Under the pieces are notes generated by a model. It searched no databases. It saw only the letters and a program-made list of their open reading frames with translations, and was not told the origin of the DNA. DNA of 64,000 nt, taken from positions 992,001 through 1,056,000 of the forward strand of contig NZ_SNZR01000011.1 in assembly GCF_004363955.1 (NCBI RefSeq), in the 5' to 3' direction. The translations under genes were made by a program, and so were the position numbers. The first letter of the stretch is position 1; the number at the start of each line of letters is the position of its first letter. This stretch comes from Enterovirga rhinocerotis (GTDB taxonomy: Bacteria; Pseudomonadota; Alphaproteobacteria; Rhizobiales; Beijerinckiaceae). Positions 1 to 6,586 of this stretch are shown one piece after another.

Positions 1-1
1 C

Positions 2-238
2 TTCAGCGCCGCCTTGATCGCGCTGGGCGAACTCCGCCTCATCAAGGCCGATGGGGGCTTTCGCCGGCTCGGCCCGAAGAGGGCCGTTTCGGATGCAATC
101 GCTCGCAGCGTTCTGCTCAACCATATGAAGGAATACGAACAGACGTCAGCATGCATCGTGACGGCCCGAGACTGCATGATTGATGCAGCGAACCTAACCT
201 CCGCTGCGAAGCAGGTCGAAAGGCTGCTGAGGGAATGA
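2..238 (+). CDS. Hypothetical protein, 3' part only
   Basis: An open frame enters from the left edge of the window and ends in TGA at 236-238. I do not recognise the 79 visible residues. The C-terminal half is helical and charged (KQVERLLRE at the end). A TTG at 14 could serve as a start, but the frame is open upstream, so the gene is probably cut by the window edge. It sits just before the AlpA-like regulator and belongs to the phage-derived region. Confidence 0.4.
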   Translation, partial: FSAALIALGELRLIKADGGFRRLGPKRAVSDAIARSVLLNHMKEYEQTSACIVTARDCMIDAANLTSAAKQVERLLRE

Positions 239-271
239 TCGGACAAAAAGTGATGATCAGATGTCTGTCGG

Positions 272-300
272 TCGGACATATGTGACCACCAGATGTCCGA
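272..300. promoter_or_regulatory. Inverted repeat upstream of the AlpA-like gene (candidate operator)
   Basis: TCGGACAT at 272-279 is repeated as its exact reverse complement ATGTCCGA at 293-300, with a 13-base spacer. It lies in the gap between two genes, 57 bases before the AlpA-like start codon, where a phage repressor or autoregulator would bind. Binding is inferred only. Confidence 0.35.
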
Positions 301-329
301 ACAAAGGAGGAACATCTCGTAATAGATGA

Positions 330-355
330 GTGTCGCCCGCAATCAGGAGCGACAC
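330..355 (+). promoter_or_regulatory. Hairpin enclosing the alpA ribosome-binding site
   Basis: GTGTCGC (330-336) can pair with GCGACAC (349-355). The AGGAG ribosome-binding site at 345-349 lies at the loop/arm junction, directly before the ATG at 357. If the hairpin forms in the mRNA it would partly mask the ribosome-binding site. Confidence 0.3.
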
Positions 356-356
356 G

Positions 357-545
357 ATGCAAGACCGAATCCTCCGGTGGCCCGAGGTCAAGGCCAGGAC
401 CGGATTAAGCCGCACGTCAGTGTGGCGCGAACAGCGAGCCGGCCGCTTCCCGCCTGCGATCCAGATCAGCGCCAACGCGGTTGGATGGCGCGAGAGCGAC
501 ATCGCGGCCTGGATCGCATCTCGCACTGCATCGGTGGCCGCGTGA
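357..545 (+). CDS. AlpA-family phage transcriptional regulator / excisionase-like protein
   Basis: This 62-residue protein has the AlpA/MerR-like helix-turn-helix: WPEVKARTGLSRTSVWREQRAGRFPPAIQIS, then the typical GWRESDIAAWI recognition end. AlpA proteins are small DNA-binding regulators of phage and satellite integrase or excision genes. I chose ATG 357 over an upstream GTG at 330 because AGGAG lies seven bases before it and AlpA proteins normally begin just before the first helix. Its stop overlaps the ATG of the next gene (TGATG), suggesting coupled translation. An inverted repeat and a hairpin precede it. Confidence 0.8.
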   Translation: MQDRILRWPEVKARTGLSRTSVWREQRAGRFPPAIQISANAVGWRESDIAAWIASRTASVAA

Positions 546-787
546 TGGCCGCCCGCTCCGATCACTCCCGGCGTCAGCGCGCCGTTGGTCCCAACGATAT
601 CGACCACGTCGAGGTCTGGGGCGGCATCGCCAAAGAGCAGCGGATACCGGTCTACGGCGTCGAATACGTGCTCGGTGACGGCAGCCGCATCTGCATGAGC
701 CTTCGGCCGGATCTCGCGGAGGCGATGCTCGATGCCCGCGAACTGGCCGACGGGCGCCGGTACCCGATCGTCGAGGGTTCGCCATGA
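545..787 (+). CDS. Hypothetical phage-region protein, 80 aa
   Basis: The ATG at 545 overlaps the stop codon of the AlpA-like gene. I chose it because the frame upstream is only a shadow of alpA. The protein is soluble and mixed alpha/beta in appearance (HVEVWGGIAKEQRIPVYGVEY, then a helical MLDARELADGRRYP). No family is recognised. Its stop overlaps a tiny coupled ORF at 784. It is the second member of a chain of overlapping genes from 357 to 1981 that ends in a replication-type protein. Confidence 0.55.
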   Translation: MAARSDHSRRQRAVGPNDIDHVEVWGGIAKEQRIPVYGVEYVLGDGSRICMSLRPDLAEAMLDARELADGRRYPIVEGSP

Positions 788-855
788 CGAGCCGCTCCCT
801 GACGCGCCAGCAGGTCCGGGCAACCATCCTCGAAACGAAGGCGATCGCGGGGTGA
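784..855 (+). CDS. Possible 23-residue coupled ORF
   Basis: This very short frame (MTSRSLTRQQVRATILETKA...) starts with ATGA overlapping the previous stop and ends with GTGA overlapping the next start. It has no ribosome-binding site of its own beyond the upstream gene. It may be a real peptide, a translational bridge, or chance. The double overlap is the only support. Confidence 0.3.
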   Translation: MTSRSLTRQQVRATILETKAIAG

Positions 856-1157
856 CCGACCTCTTCGACTGGAAGCCGCCGCGCGACGAGACGGAACCTC
901 GGACCGCTGTCATCTCCCGCGAGGAGCTGCAGCAGCAAGTCCTCGCGCAGATCGTCGCCGTGATGGCCCGCTCCGGCGAGACGGGCCTCTCGGCCATTCA
1001 GACTGCGCGAGAGCGCTTCCCTGGCACCCCGAACGGGGTCCTGATGCGCGCCTATTCGATCTGGTCGACGAACCGAGAGGAGGCGTGGTGGCGCGCGCTC
1101 GAGGACGGCGTGAACGCTCCGACCGTCCGCCGCGCCCTGGAGGGTCCGAAGCCATGA
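852..1157 (+). CDS. Hypothetical phage-region protein, 101 aa
   Basis: The GTG start at 852 overlaps the previous short ORF. The frame is open further upstream (to 732), but that part reads as a shadow of the gene ending at 787. The protein is acidic and helical, with residues TDLFDWKPPRDE at the start and a Trp-rich segment (EEAWWRALEDGVNAPTVRRALEG) near the end. No family is recognised. Its last bases overlap the ATG of the replication-type gene (ATGA), so it probably belongs to the same early phage operon. Confidence 0.6.
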   Translation: MTDLFDWKPPRDETEPRTAVISREELQQQVLAQIVAVMARSGETGLSAIQTARERFPGTPNGVLMRAYSIWSTNREEAWWRALEDGVNAPTVRRALEGPKP

Positions 1158-1981
1158 GCATCGCTGTCGAACCATCTTCAGACGAGCTGCGCAGCTTTAC
1201 GTCTTGGAAGCTCGACGTGCTCAATGCGGCCAGCGCCGACACTCGGCTCAAGTCCGGCCCGTTCCGCGTCTTGTACCGCGTCGTGAAGTACATGAACGCG
1301 GTGACGCGCGAGGCGATCGTATCCGACGAGACCCTGTCGGACGACCTCGGAGTGACCCGGTCGGCGCTCCACGACGCGCGCAAGCAGCTGGCAGAGCTTG
1401 GATGGTGGCGGTACCGGCCGGGCCGCTACGGCAGAGGGACTATCTACACGATCCTGGACGACAACGTGAATGGGATCGAAAATCGCCTTCTGGACGAGCG
1501 CGAGATCCGTCGCGATCGTCGCAATGTCGTCCGCAGGCCACATAGTGACGGGGCTCGCAATGTCGCCTCTGCTCCACATTGCGAGCCCATCAATGTCGTC
1601 GACAAACTACACTGTGAGCAAGATGACAGTGTCGTCGAGAGACGACATTGCGATATCCCTCAGTGTGGCCCGGAGACGACGTCCAGTGTCGTCGCTGCTC
1701 CACCCATACACCTTGATACACCTGCACGAAGAAAAGATGGCTCGGCGATAGGAAGGTCAGCTTATACGCGCGCGCACGCGCGACCCTCTCCATCAGGTCC
1801 GATCGTGATCCCTGCTGGGGATGACATGGCGCTTCTGATGCGGCTGGGCGGCGGCAGTTGGGTGCGAGGATCTGATCGGCTCGAGAAGACGGGCGATGCG
1901 TCATTCCGGCGGGAGCGCGTGAAGGCTTATGGCCTGACGGCGGGCGAGGTCGCTGCGATCGAGGGACGGGGCGCGGCGTGA
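1154..1981 (+). CDS. Winged-helix replication-type protein with an internal repeat array
   Basis: The 275-residue product has a helix-turn-helix/winged-helix segment at about residues 56-100 (VSDETLSDDLGVTRSALHDARKQLAELGWW, then RYGRGTIYTI as the wing). Phage and plasmid replication initiators and some phage regulators look like this. The middle of the gene (nucleotides 1521-1696, residues about 123-181) is built from short repeats on both strands, giving a Cys/His-sprinkled low-complexity protein region. The C-terminal domain (PSGPIVIPAGDDMALLMRLGG...) looks folded again. In lambda the origin iterons lie inside the initiator gene O, so an intragenic origin is a reasonable inference. I chose ATG 1154 because it overlaps the previous stop. 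The exact family is uncertain. Confidence 0.6.
   Translation: MSIAVEPSSDELRSFTSWKLDVLNAASADTRLKSGPFRVLYRVVKYMNAVTREAIVSDETLSDDLGVTRSALHDARKQLAELGWWRYRPGRYGRGTIYTILDDNVNGIENRLLDEREIRRDRRNVVRRPHSDGARNVASAPHCEPINVVDKLHCEQDDSVVERRHCDIPQCGPETTSSVVAAPPIHLDTPARRKDGSAIGRSAYTRAHARPSPSGPIVIPAGDDMALLMRLGGGSWVRGSDRLEKTGDASFRRERVKAYGLTAGEVAAIEGRGAA
1521..1696. repeat. Iteron-like direct and inverted repeats (candidate phage origin)
   Basis: Copies of a 10-11 bp motif close to CAATGTCGTC occur at 1522-1531, 1557-1567, 1591-1600, 1626-1638, 1661-1670 and 1683-1695 on the plus strand, and reversed at 1574-1584 and 1641-1651. Variants read CAGTGTCGTC or CAATGTCGCC. The repeats sit inside the coding sequence of the winged-helix protein, as phage lambda origin iterons do. 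Origin function is inferred, not shown. Confidence 0.5.
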
Positions 1982-2048
1982 GGCTCGATGTCTAGCGTTA
2001 CACGGGGCCGCTCGCTTCCGCGTGGCGGCCCCTGCTGACGGTGAACGG

Positions 2049-2141
2049 TCACTGCGCCATCGTGAACAGCAACAAGACCCATACGCCGACCAGCGTGAGC
2101 AACGCGAGGGAGAGAGCGATGCGGAGAGGGGTCCAGGTCAT
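2049..2141 (-). CDS. Candidate 30-residue single-span membrane protein
   Basis: On the minus strand an ATG at 2141 opens a frame of 30 residues that is almost entirely one hydrophobic helix (LRIALSLALLTLVGVWVLLL). The ribosome-binding site is weak. It is supported by position: it follows three other minus-strand small genes, two of them also single-span membrane proteins (2490-2642 and 2693-2848). The overlapping plus frame (2022-2306) has the Arg/Glu/Ser-rich composition of a shadow. Confidence 0.35.
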   Translation of the reverse strand: MTWTPLRIALSLALLTLVGVWVLLLFTMAQ

Positions 2142-2202
2142 TCGCGATCTGCTCACAGTCGCGGCTCGGGTATCGCGGCAGAGGCGGCGCGAGCCAATAT
2201 GA

Positions 2203-2457
2203 TCAATCGGCCGGAGGCAGCCGAACGCCGACCCCGCACCAAATCGAAACTCTCTGAAACGCCACCATCGCGGTCATCCGTGCGGCGGTCTGAGTATATC
2301 CCGTAACCATGAGCCAGTCGGCCTCGGGGCTTGTTACGACGTACATGCCGCAGCGCGTGAGGGAGTACGATAGTTGGATGAGGGGTTGCTGACTAAGCGA
2401 AAGCCGGGCGGCGCTTCGCGCGTCTTGCACGGTCTGCTCGGACGGGATGGCGTCCAT
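2203..2457 (-). CDS. Hypothetical protein, 84 aa
   Basis: A minus-strand frame with ATG at 2457 and GAGG ten bases before it. The product is soluble, with no recognised family; residues such as YSLTRCGMYVVTSPEADWLMVTGYT look like ordinary beta structure rather than shadow composition. It follows two small membrane-protein genes on the same strand and probably shares their transcript. Confidence 0.45.
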   Translation of the reverse strand: MDAIPSEQTVQDARSAARLSLSQQPLIQLSYSLTRCGMYVVTSPEADWLMVTGYTQTAARMTAMVAFQRVSIWCGVGVRLPPAD

Positions 2458-2489
2458 AGTAGTGCCTCATCGCGTCCGACAGACGAGCA

Positions 2490-2642
2490 TCACGGAGTGC
2501 CTGACAATGTCAGCATCATATGAAATATACCGAGACAGACAATGAATGCCGATATTCCAATCAGCAGATAATAGACTATCGACGACAACGGCGTAGGTGG
2601 CCGCTTTAACGGCGTCGGCGGTCTTCTGCCTGATATTATCAC
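2490..2642 (-). CDS. Small single-span membrane protein, 50 aa
   Basis: GTG start at 2642 on the minus strand, preceded by AGAGG at good distance. The N-terminal third is basic and proline-rich (GRRPPTPLKRPPTPL). A single hydrophobic helix follows (IVYYLLIGISAFIVCLGIFHMML). A competing 71-residue frame covers the same DNA (2467-2682), but its composition is less protein-like and it has no membrane segment. No family is known to me. It lies 50 bases downstream of the VAFLPGPF membrane protein gene, so the two are probably cotranscribed. Confidence 0.5.
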   Translation of the reverse strand: MIISGRRPPTPLKRPPTPLSSIVYYLLIGISAFIVCLGIFHMMLTLSGTP

Positions 2643-2692
2643 AGCAATTCCTCTCGTCAGGTCGCTGTCTTCGCCACTCCATAGACTAGGGG

Positions 2693-2848
2693 CTAGAACG
2701 GGCCGGGCAGAAACGCGACAAGCGCGAAGATCAGCACATAGCTGACGATCATTACCGACGCTCCGAAGAGGGCAGGACTCCTCATCAGATTCCGCCGAAA
2801 GAAGATTTTTGGCTGACGAGCAATCGCAGGCTCAAGCGACACGGGCAT
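2693..2848 (-). CDS. Small membrane protein with C-terminal VAFLPGPF motif (copy 1)
   Basis: ATG at 2848 on the minus strand with AAAGGA seven bases before it gives 51 residues; an upstream ATG at 2881 is possible but has no such site. The layout is a short polar N-terminus (MPVSLE), a basic stretch (FFRRN), one membrane helix (GASVMIVSYVLIFALVAFL) and the C-terminus PGPF. A second protein of exactly the same length and layout is encoded at 10398-10553 on the same strand; both share MPxSLE, VSYxLI and VAFLPGPF. The family is not one I can name, and the function is unknown. Confidence 0.65.
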   Translation of the reverse strand: MPVSLEPAIARQPKIFFRRNLMRSPALFGASVMIVSYVLIFALVAFLPGPF

Positions 2849-2996
2849 CGTTTTGTCCTTTCCGTGAGACGAAAATCTCACTTCGGACCTGCCAATGCCA
2901 GGCTCGATAATTGATTAATAAGTAATAACGCTTGATAATACAAGTGAGATATTTATGTCGATACTCGGCAGCCGGTGCATGAAACCCGGACGGGCG

Positions 2997-3299
2997 TCAG
3001 AGTTCGCCCGGCGGTAGGTGCCAGCGCGACCGGCGCCCGGTCATCGCCGATCCATAGGCATCGAAGCGGATGGTTCGCCGCCCCTCGGTCTGGATCGTTT
3101 CCCCTGTTGCGAAGTTGCGTGCGACCCTCCGGCCCGTGCTGGCGATCCGGAACCGCCCGAAACCATCAATCGCAACCTCGCCGTCCTGACGAAGGCGCTC
3201 CCGGATCTCATCGAGCAGCGCATCCAACATGCGCCCCGCCTCGGTCCGCGGCCGGCAGGTGCGCTTCGCCATCGCTGCCACGATTCGGCTGTCGGCCAT
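2997..3299 (-). CDS. HU/IHF-like DNA-binding protein (phage-region)
   Basis: The 100-residue product matches the HU/IHF fold over about residues 22-80: an N-terminal helix pair (MLDALLDEIRERLRQDGEVAI), the DGFGRFRI strand that is typical of HU, then the beta-arm sequence (RRVARNFATGETIQTEGRRTIRFDA) where HU has ARNPRTGE. HU-type proteins bend DNA in replication, recombination and phage packaging. The C-terminus ends in a basic tail (MTGRRSRWH). It is divergent from host HU and is probably a phage-borne copy. It is transcribed away from the 3387 gene. Confidence 0.65.
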   Translation of the reverse strand: MADSRIVAAMAKRTCRPRTEAGRMLDALLDEIRERLRQDGEVAIDGFGRFRIASTGRRVARNFATGETIQTEGRRTIRFDAYGSAMTGRRSRWHLPPGEL

Positions 3300-3386
3300 T
3301 GCGCATCGCCCTCCATCGATCTATAACTATCGTGCATGGACTAGACATTATCAATCACGTTTCATTATATAAATCTGAGGCGACCG

Positions 3387-3623
3387 ATGCCGACGGTTAG
3401 CGAGCCTGCCGAGCCAATCATCGCCGCGATCCTCCCGCGCGGATGCACTGCGCTAGCCGAGCATCTCCTCTCCGCGATCCTGCTAGATCTCGCCGATCGA
3501 GGTGTCCGGGCCACTCCGCTGGGGGTGATCCACTACGCGCTGACCGTCGGGGTGCCCGAGGACATCGCCGCGGACCTGGGCCGTCTCGTCGAAAGCCAGG
3601 AGGAGGCGCGCCTTGCTGCCTGA
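3387..3623 (+). CDS. Hypothetical protein, 78 aa
   Basis: ATG at 3387, downstream of an AT-rich 88-base gap that probably holds the divergent promoters for this gene and the HU-like gene. The product is helical (ALAEHLLSAILLDLADRGV) and acidic at the end (LVESQEEARLAA). No family is recognised. Its stop overlaps the TTG start of the next gene by 11 bases, suggesting coupled translation. Confidence 0.55.
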   Translation: MPTVSEPAEPIIAAILPRGCTALAEHLLSAILLDLADRGVRATPLGVIHYALTVGVPEDIAADLGRLVESQEEARLAA

Positions 3624-3912
3624 GCCCGACGACGATCTCCGTCAGTTCGGCCGTGAGATCGCGGCCATGACAGCCGAGGCGATCCGCACCATTCCGCCTG
3701 GCGCCTCGGATGTCGGCGAGAGGCTGGTTGCGATCAACGACCGAACCGAGCGGGCCCTCCGCCAAGCCGCCGAGCATCGTCGTCAGGCTGGGATGTGTGA
3801 GCCCGAGGTTGCGGCCTGGCTCTCTGCAGCTCGAGCCGGATGGCAGGCTGGCATGGACGCCGAGCGAGGCTTCCTCGCTGCCTCTCACGATGGGCCGGTG
3901 AGGCCGCAATGA
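3613..3912 (+). CDS. Hypothetical helical protein, 99 aa
   Basis: The TTG start at 3613 is decided by a perfect AGGAGG at 3601-3606, six bases upstream. The product is mostly helical (DDDLRQFGREIAAMTAEAIRTI; ERLVAINDRTERALRQAAEHRRQAG). It resembles other unassigned small phage-region proteins of this order but belongs to no family I can name. It forms a two-gene unit with the preceding gene. Confidence 0.55.
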   Translation: MLPEPDDDLRQFGREIAAMTAEAIRTIPPGASDVGERLVAINDRTERALRQAAEHRRQAGMCEPEVAAWLSAARAGWQAGMDAERGFLAASHDGPVRPQ

Positions 3913-3950
3913 GCGCGCCGGCAGCTTCAGGCAGACGGGAAGGGACCGTC

Positions 3951-4406
3951 CTACGGCTCCCGCCTGCATTCAGCGAAGAACACGGATGCTCGTCGCGCCG
4001 GAATGGTCTTCGATGTCGTCCACATCAGGGAGCCCCGTCCCTGAGCGTCGAGCTCAACCTGATACACCTCCACCGTCTGCAGCGGGTAGGTCGCGACGAG
4101 GCTGAAGTCGGTATCGGTTCCGCCTTGTACACGCGTCACAGATGCACCGTCGGATCGAGCGCTGAACTCGCCGGCCAAGCCCCGGATGGTCAGGTCGTAT
4201 TCGCCTCCGGCATTCCGAAGGATCGTAATACGACCTCCGCTCAGCCCGTCGTCCACCCACCGATATCTCTGTCCGTGGAGGATCGCGCTCCTGCCCTGTG
4301 GCGCCTCGCAGATCGTGACGACCTCGGCACCTTGCGCCACGACTGGATCGGCGACGCAGCAGAGAGCCGAGCAGGCGGCGAGAACGGCGAAGATGAGCGC
4401 GCGCAT
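3951..4406 (-). CDS. Secreted protein of unknown function, 151 aa
   Basis: Minus-strand ATG at 4406 begins a clear Sec signal peptide (RALIFAVLAACSALCCVADPVVAQ, cleavage near residue 25). I prefer this start to the longer frame (to 4565) because the signal peptide would otherwise be internal. The mature part is a predicted beta-rich domain (ITILRNAGGEYDLTIRGLAGEF, FSLVATYPLQTVEVYQVEL) with cysteines near each end. No family is recognised. As an exported protein within a prophage region it may be a lysogenic-conversion gene; that is inference. A 28-bp perfect palindrome lies 134 bases upstream of its start. Confidence 0.6.
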   Translation of the reverse strand: MRALIFAVLAACSALCCVADPVVAQGAEVVTICEAPQGRSAILHGQRYRWVDDGLSGGRITILRNAGGEYDLTIRGLAGEFSARSDGASVTRVQGGTDTDFSLVATYPLQTVEVYQVELDAQGRGSLMWTTSKTIPARRASVFFAECRREP

Positions 4407-4539
4407 GGGCACCTTGGAGTCAGGGTCTCCATCGTAGCGAGGCGGGAGGGGGGGAGCAAAAGTCCGGACCCCTTGGGGGCTGGCGACCGCATCGGGGGCC
4501 ACGCGCACAATTTTTTCCGGCCGGCCCGAAATCTCGAAG

Positions 4540-4567
4540 GAGTGAGTTTTTGTACAAAAACTCACTC
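4540..4567. promoter_or_regulatory. 28-bp perfect palindrome (candidate operator)
   Basis: The sequence from 4540 to 4567 is a perfect palindrome centred on TGTACA; each half is GAGTGAGTTTTTGT or its complement. It has no loop, so it is more likely a two-fold symmetric protein-binding site than a terminator. It lies in the 285-base gap between the divergent genes 3951-4406 and 4692-4961 and could control both. Confidence 0.55.
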
Positions 4568-4594
4568 ATCCGCCGGCGCGCATCATGTAGCGCC

Positions 4595-4618
4595 CAGACG
4601 TCACCACCTAAACGTCTG
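4595..4618. promoter_or_regulatory. Inverted repeat in the 4.4-4.7 kb regulatory gap
   Basis: CAGACGT at 4595-4601 and ACGTCTG at 4612-4618 form a 7-bp perfect inverted repeat with a 10-base spacer. It is 27 bases right of the 28-bp palindrome and upstream of the gene at 4692. It could be a second operator or an mRNA hairpin. Confidence 0.3.
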
Positions 4619-4691
4619 AACGGCATGAAGAATGTGAACGATTACGCCTTGCGACATGGGCGGTTTTCATCGGTTTCAGGAGGGCTTCGGC

Positions 4692-4961
4692 ATGGAAAGT
4701 GAACGCAATTCGCATCAGGGCGATGGCGCCGGCCCGAGTGCCGCGGATGTGGCGAAGCGGCTCGCTCAGAGCTGGCGGGGCGGCGCGGCGCAGCTATCGG
4801 AGCGAGGGATCGGCGCGGTCGAGATCGGATCCTCGCTGCTCGCTGTCGGGGTCGAGCAACTGCTCGCCGCCGAGCCTGCCGAGATGGTCGCTGCGCAGCT
4901 TCGGGGGATGGCCGATCAGGTCGATGGCGCCGAGCGGCGTAGCAGCGGGCCCGCCAATTGA
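4692..4961 (+). CDS. Hypothetical protein, 89 aa
   Basis: ATG at 4692 is preceded by GGAGG eight bases away. The product is soluble and helical (ADVAKRLAQSWRGGAAQLSERGI; VGVEQLLAAEPAEMVAAQLRGMADQV). No family is recognised. It is downstream of the palindromic regulatory gap and upstream of the capsid gene, where an intact HK97-type cluster would have portal and protease; this protein is neither. Confidence 0.5.
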   Translation: MESERNSHQGDGAGPSAADVAKRLAQSWRGGAAQLSERGIGAVEIGSSLLAVGVEQLLAAEPAEMVAAQLRGMADQVDGAERRSSGPAN

Positions 4962-5144
4962 TAGGCGCGGCCTATCGGTGTTGACGCACCGATCGGTTCA
5001 TCTTATGTCCCTTCTCAGGTCAACGAGGCACGCCGGGCGCTGCCTCGTCCCCCGCACGCCGGGCGCTGCGAGGGTGGACAGAGCGAGGGTGAGCAGAAGC
5101 CGCCTTCGATGATCCTTCCATCACTCGACGATCGAGGTGCGCCC

Positions 5145-6377
5145 ATGCGCTCGCTTTCTTCCATCCCCGGAATCCGTCCGATCCCTTCCGCCGTTCTCGG
5201 CACCGTCCGCGCGGAGAACGACCCGCGCCAAATGATCGCCCAAATAAAGGCCGCGGCGGATCACATGCGCGGCGAGTTCGAACAGCGCCTTCGCGGCGTC
5301 GAGGCAGCCGTTGACGATCAGGCCAAGCTGACCGGTGCCCTTCGTGCTGGCGGCTCCGGTGCCATCGCCTCCCGAGATGCCGGGATCGATGCCGCGTACA
5401 CCGAGGGTGCGCTCGACTACGTCCGCCGCGGCCATATCGCCGACAACTTCGCGCAGGCGAACCGCGAAGGGCATCGGCAGCAGATCCGCGCCGCGATGAC
5501 GTCCGGGTCGCCCGGCGATGGCGGGTACGTGACGCCGATCGAATGGGACCGCCAGATCGTTCAGGCGCTCCGCGTAGAGAGTCCGCTCCGGCAGCTCGCA
5601 ACCGTCGTCACGACCGGCGGGCCGGGCTTCTCGACGGTGTGGAGCAACGGCGAGTGGGGCTCGGGATGGGTCGGCGAGACGGCCGCGCGACCGCAGACCA
5701 CGACGCCGTCGCTGGCCTCGCTGCAGTTCAAGAGCGGTGAGCTTTACGCCAACCCGGCCGTGTCGCAGCAGCTCCTCGAGGACGCCGACTTCGACTTCGG
5801 GAAGTGGTTGTCCGACGAGGTCTCGCTCGTCTTCGCGGCGCAGGAGTCGATCGCGTTCCTTTCCGGTGACGGCGTGAACAAGCCGCAGGGTCTCCTGACC
5901 TACGTCGGGAGTGGCACGACTCTGCATCCCGGCGGCGAGCCGGGCGTAACGGTCAGCGGGCATGCTTCGCAGATCACCGGCGACGGCATCCTGACGCTGA
6001 TCTACGCCCTGAAGGCGCCGTATCGGCAGGGAGCGACCTTCCTGATGAACTCGGCGACCGCCGGGGCCATGCGCAAGCTGAAGGACGGGCAGGGGAACTA
6101 CCTGTGGCAGCCCTCCATGATCCTGGGCCAGCCGAGCACGCTCGCCGGCTATCCCATCGCGATCGACGAGAGCATGCCCGACGTCGGAGCCGGCGCGTAC
6201 CCGATCGCCTTCGGCAACTGGGCGCGAGCCTATGTGATCGTCGATCGGCTCGGCACGACAGTCCTGCGCGACCCCTACACCGCGAAGCCCTTCGTGCTGT
6301 TCTACACGAGAAAACGCGTCGGCGGCGGTGTCCGCGATCCGAATGCCTTCCGCGTCCTGAAGGTTGCGGTGAGCTGA
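5145..6377 (+). CDS. HK97-type phage major capsid protein
   Basis: This is a 410-residue HK97 gp5-family capsid protein. The N-terminal 60 residues after the start form a charged helix (DPRQMIAQIKAAADHMRGEFEQRL...), as in the delta or scaffold domain. The HK97 fold follows, with signature pieces GGYVTPIEWDRQIVQAL, ELYANPAVSQQLLEDADFDFGKWL, AFLSGDGVNKPQGLLTY, FLMNSATAGAMRKLKDGQGNYLWQP and the C-terminal RVGGGVRDPNAFRVLKV. I chose ATG 5145 (GAGG seven bases upstream) over ATG 5109, which has no ribosome-binding site. The usual upstream terminase, portal and prohead protease genes are absent, so the capsid gene is stranded in a decayed or reduced element. Confidence 0.9.
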   Translation: MRSLSSIPGIRPIPSAVLGTVRAENDPRQMIAQIKAAADHMRGEFEQRLRGVEAAVDDQAKLTGALRAGGSGAIASRDAGIDAAYTEGALDYVRRGHIADNFAQANREGHRQQIRAAMTSGSPGDGGYVTPIEWDRQIVQALRVESPLRQLATVVTTGGPGFSTVWSNGEWGSGWVGETAARPQTTTPSLASLQFKSGELYANPAVSQQLLEDADFDFGKWLSDEVSLVFAAQESIAFLSGDGVNKPQGLLTYVGSGTTLHPGGEPGVTVSGHASQITGDGILTLIYALKAPYRQGATFLMNSATAGAMRKLKDGQGNYLWQPSMILGQPSTLAGYPIAIDESMPDVGAGAYPIAFGNWARAYVIVDRLGTTVLRDPYTAKPFVLFYTRKRVGGGVRDPNAFRVLKVAVS

Positions 6378-6481
6378 TCGGAACCGGCCCGGCCGCTGTC
6401 CGGCGGCCAGGCCAAGCCGAGACCTGAACCATCTCGGCCGGACCAGACGGCGAGTGTCCGGAACAACCCCGTCAGCCCGCG

Positions 6482-6503
6482 GCCTCCCACGTCATGGGGA
6501 GGC
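6482..6503. terminator. Hairpin between capsid and tape-measure genes
   Basis: GCCTCCC (6482-6488) pairs with GGGAGGC (6497-6503) around an eight-base loop in the gap after the capsid gene. There is no U-tract, so termination is only possible, not certain. Confidence 0.25.
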
Positions 6504-6586
6504 GCGGCGGGCGCCCTGCACCCGCCCCAACGCGACCGCGGAGGAACCGGCGCGGCTGGGGCGGGGCGCAACCTTCGGAGACAGCG

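Noticed and set aside
2022-2306. Plus-strand 94-residue frame rich in Arg, Glu and Ser
   Set aside because: It has no ribosome-binding site and shadow composition; minus-strand frames with membrane helix and better starts cover the same DNA.
4540-4567. Rho-independent terminator reading of the 28-bp palindrome
   Set aside because: A perfect palindrome without a loop needs at least three unpaired bases, and no U-tract follows in either direction; an operator is the better reading.
3909-4619. Long plus-strand frame following the gene at 3613, starting with an ATGA overlap
   Set aside because: It is antisense to the signal-peptide protein at 3951-4406, and its His/Arg/Ser-rich composition is that of a shadow. 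The minus frame has a clear signal peptide.
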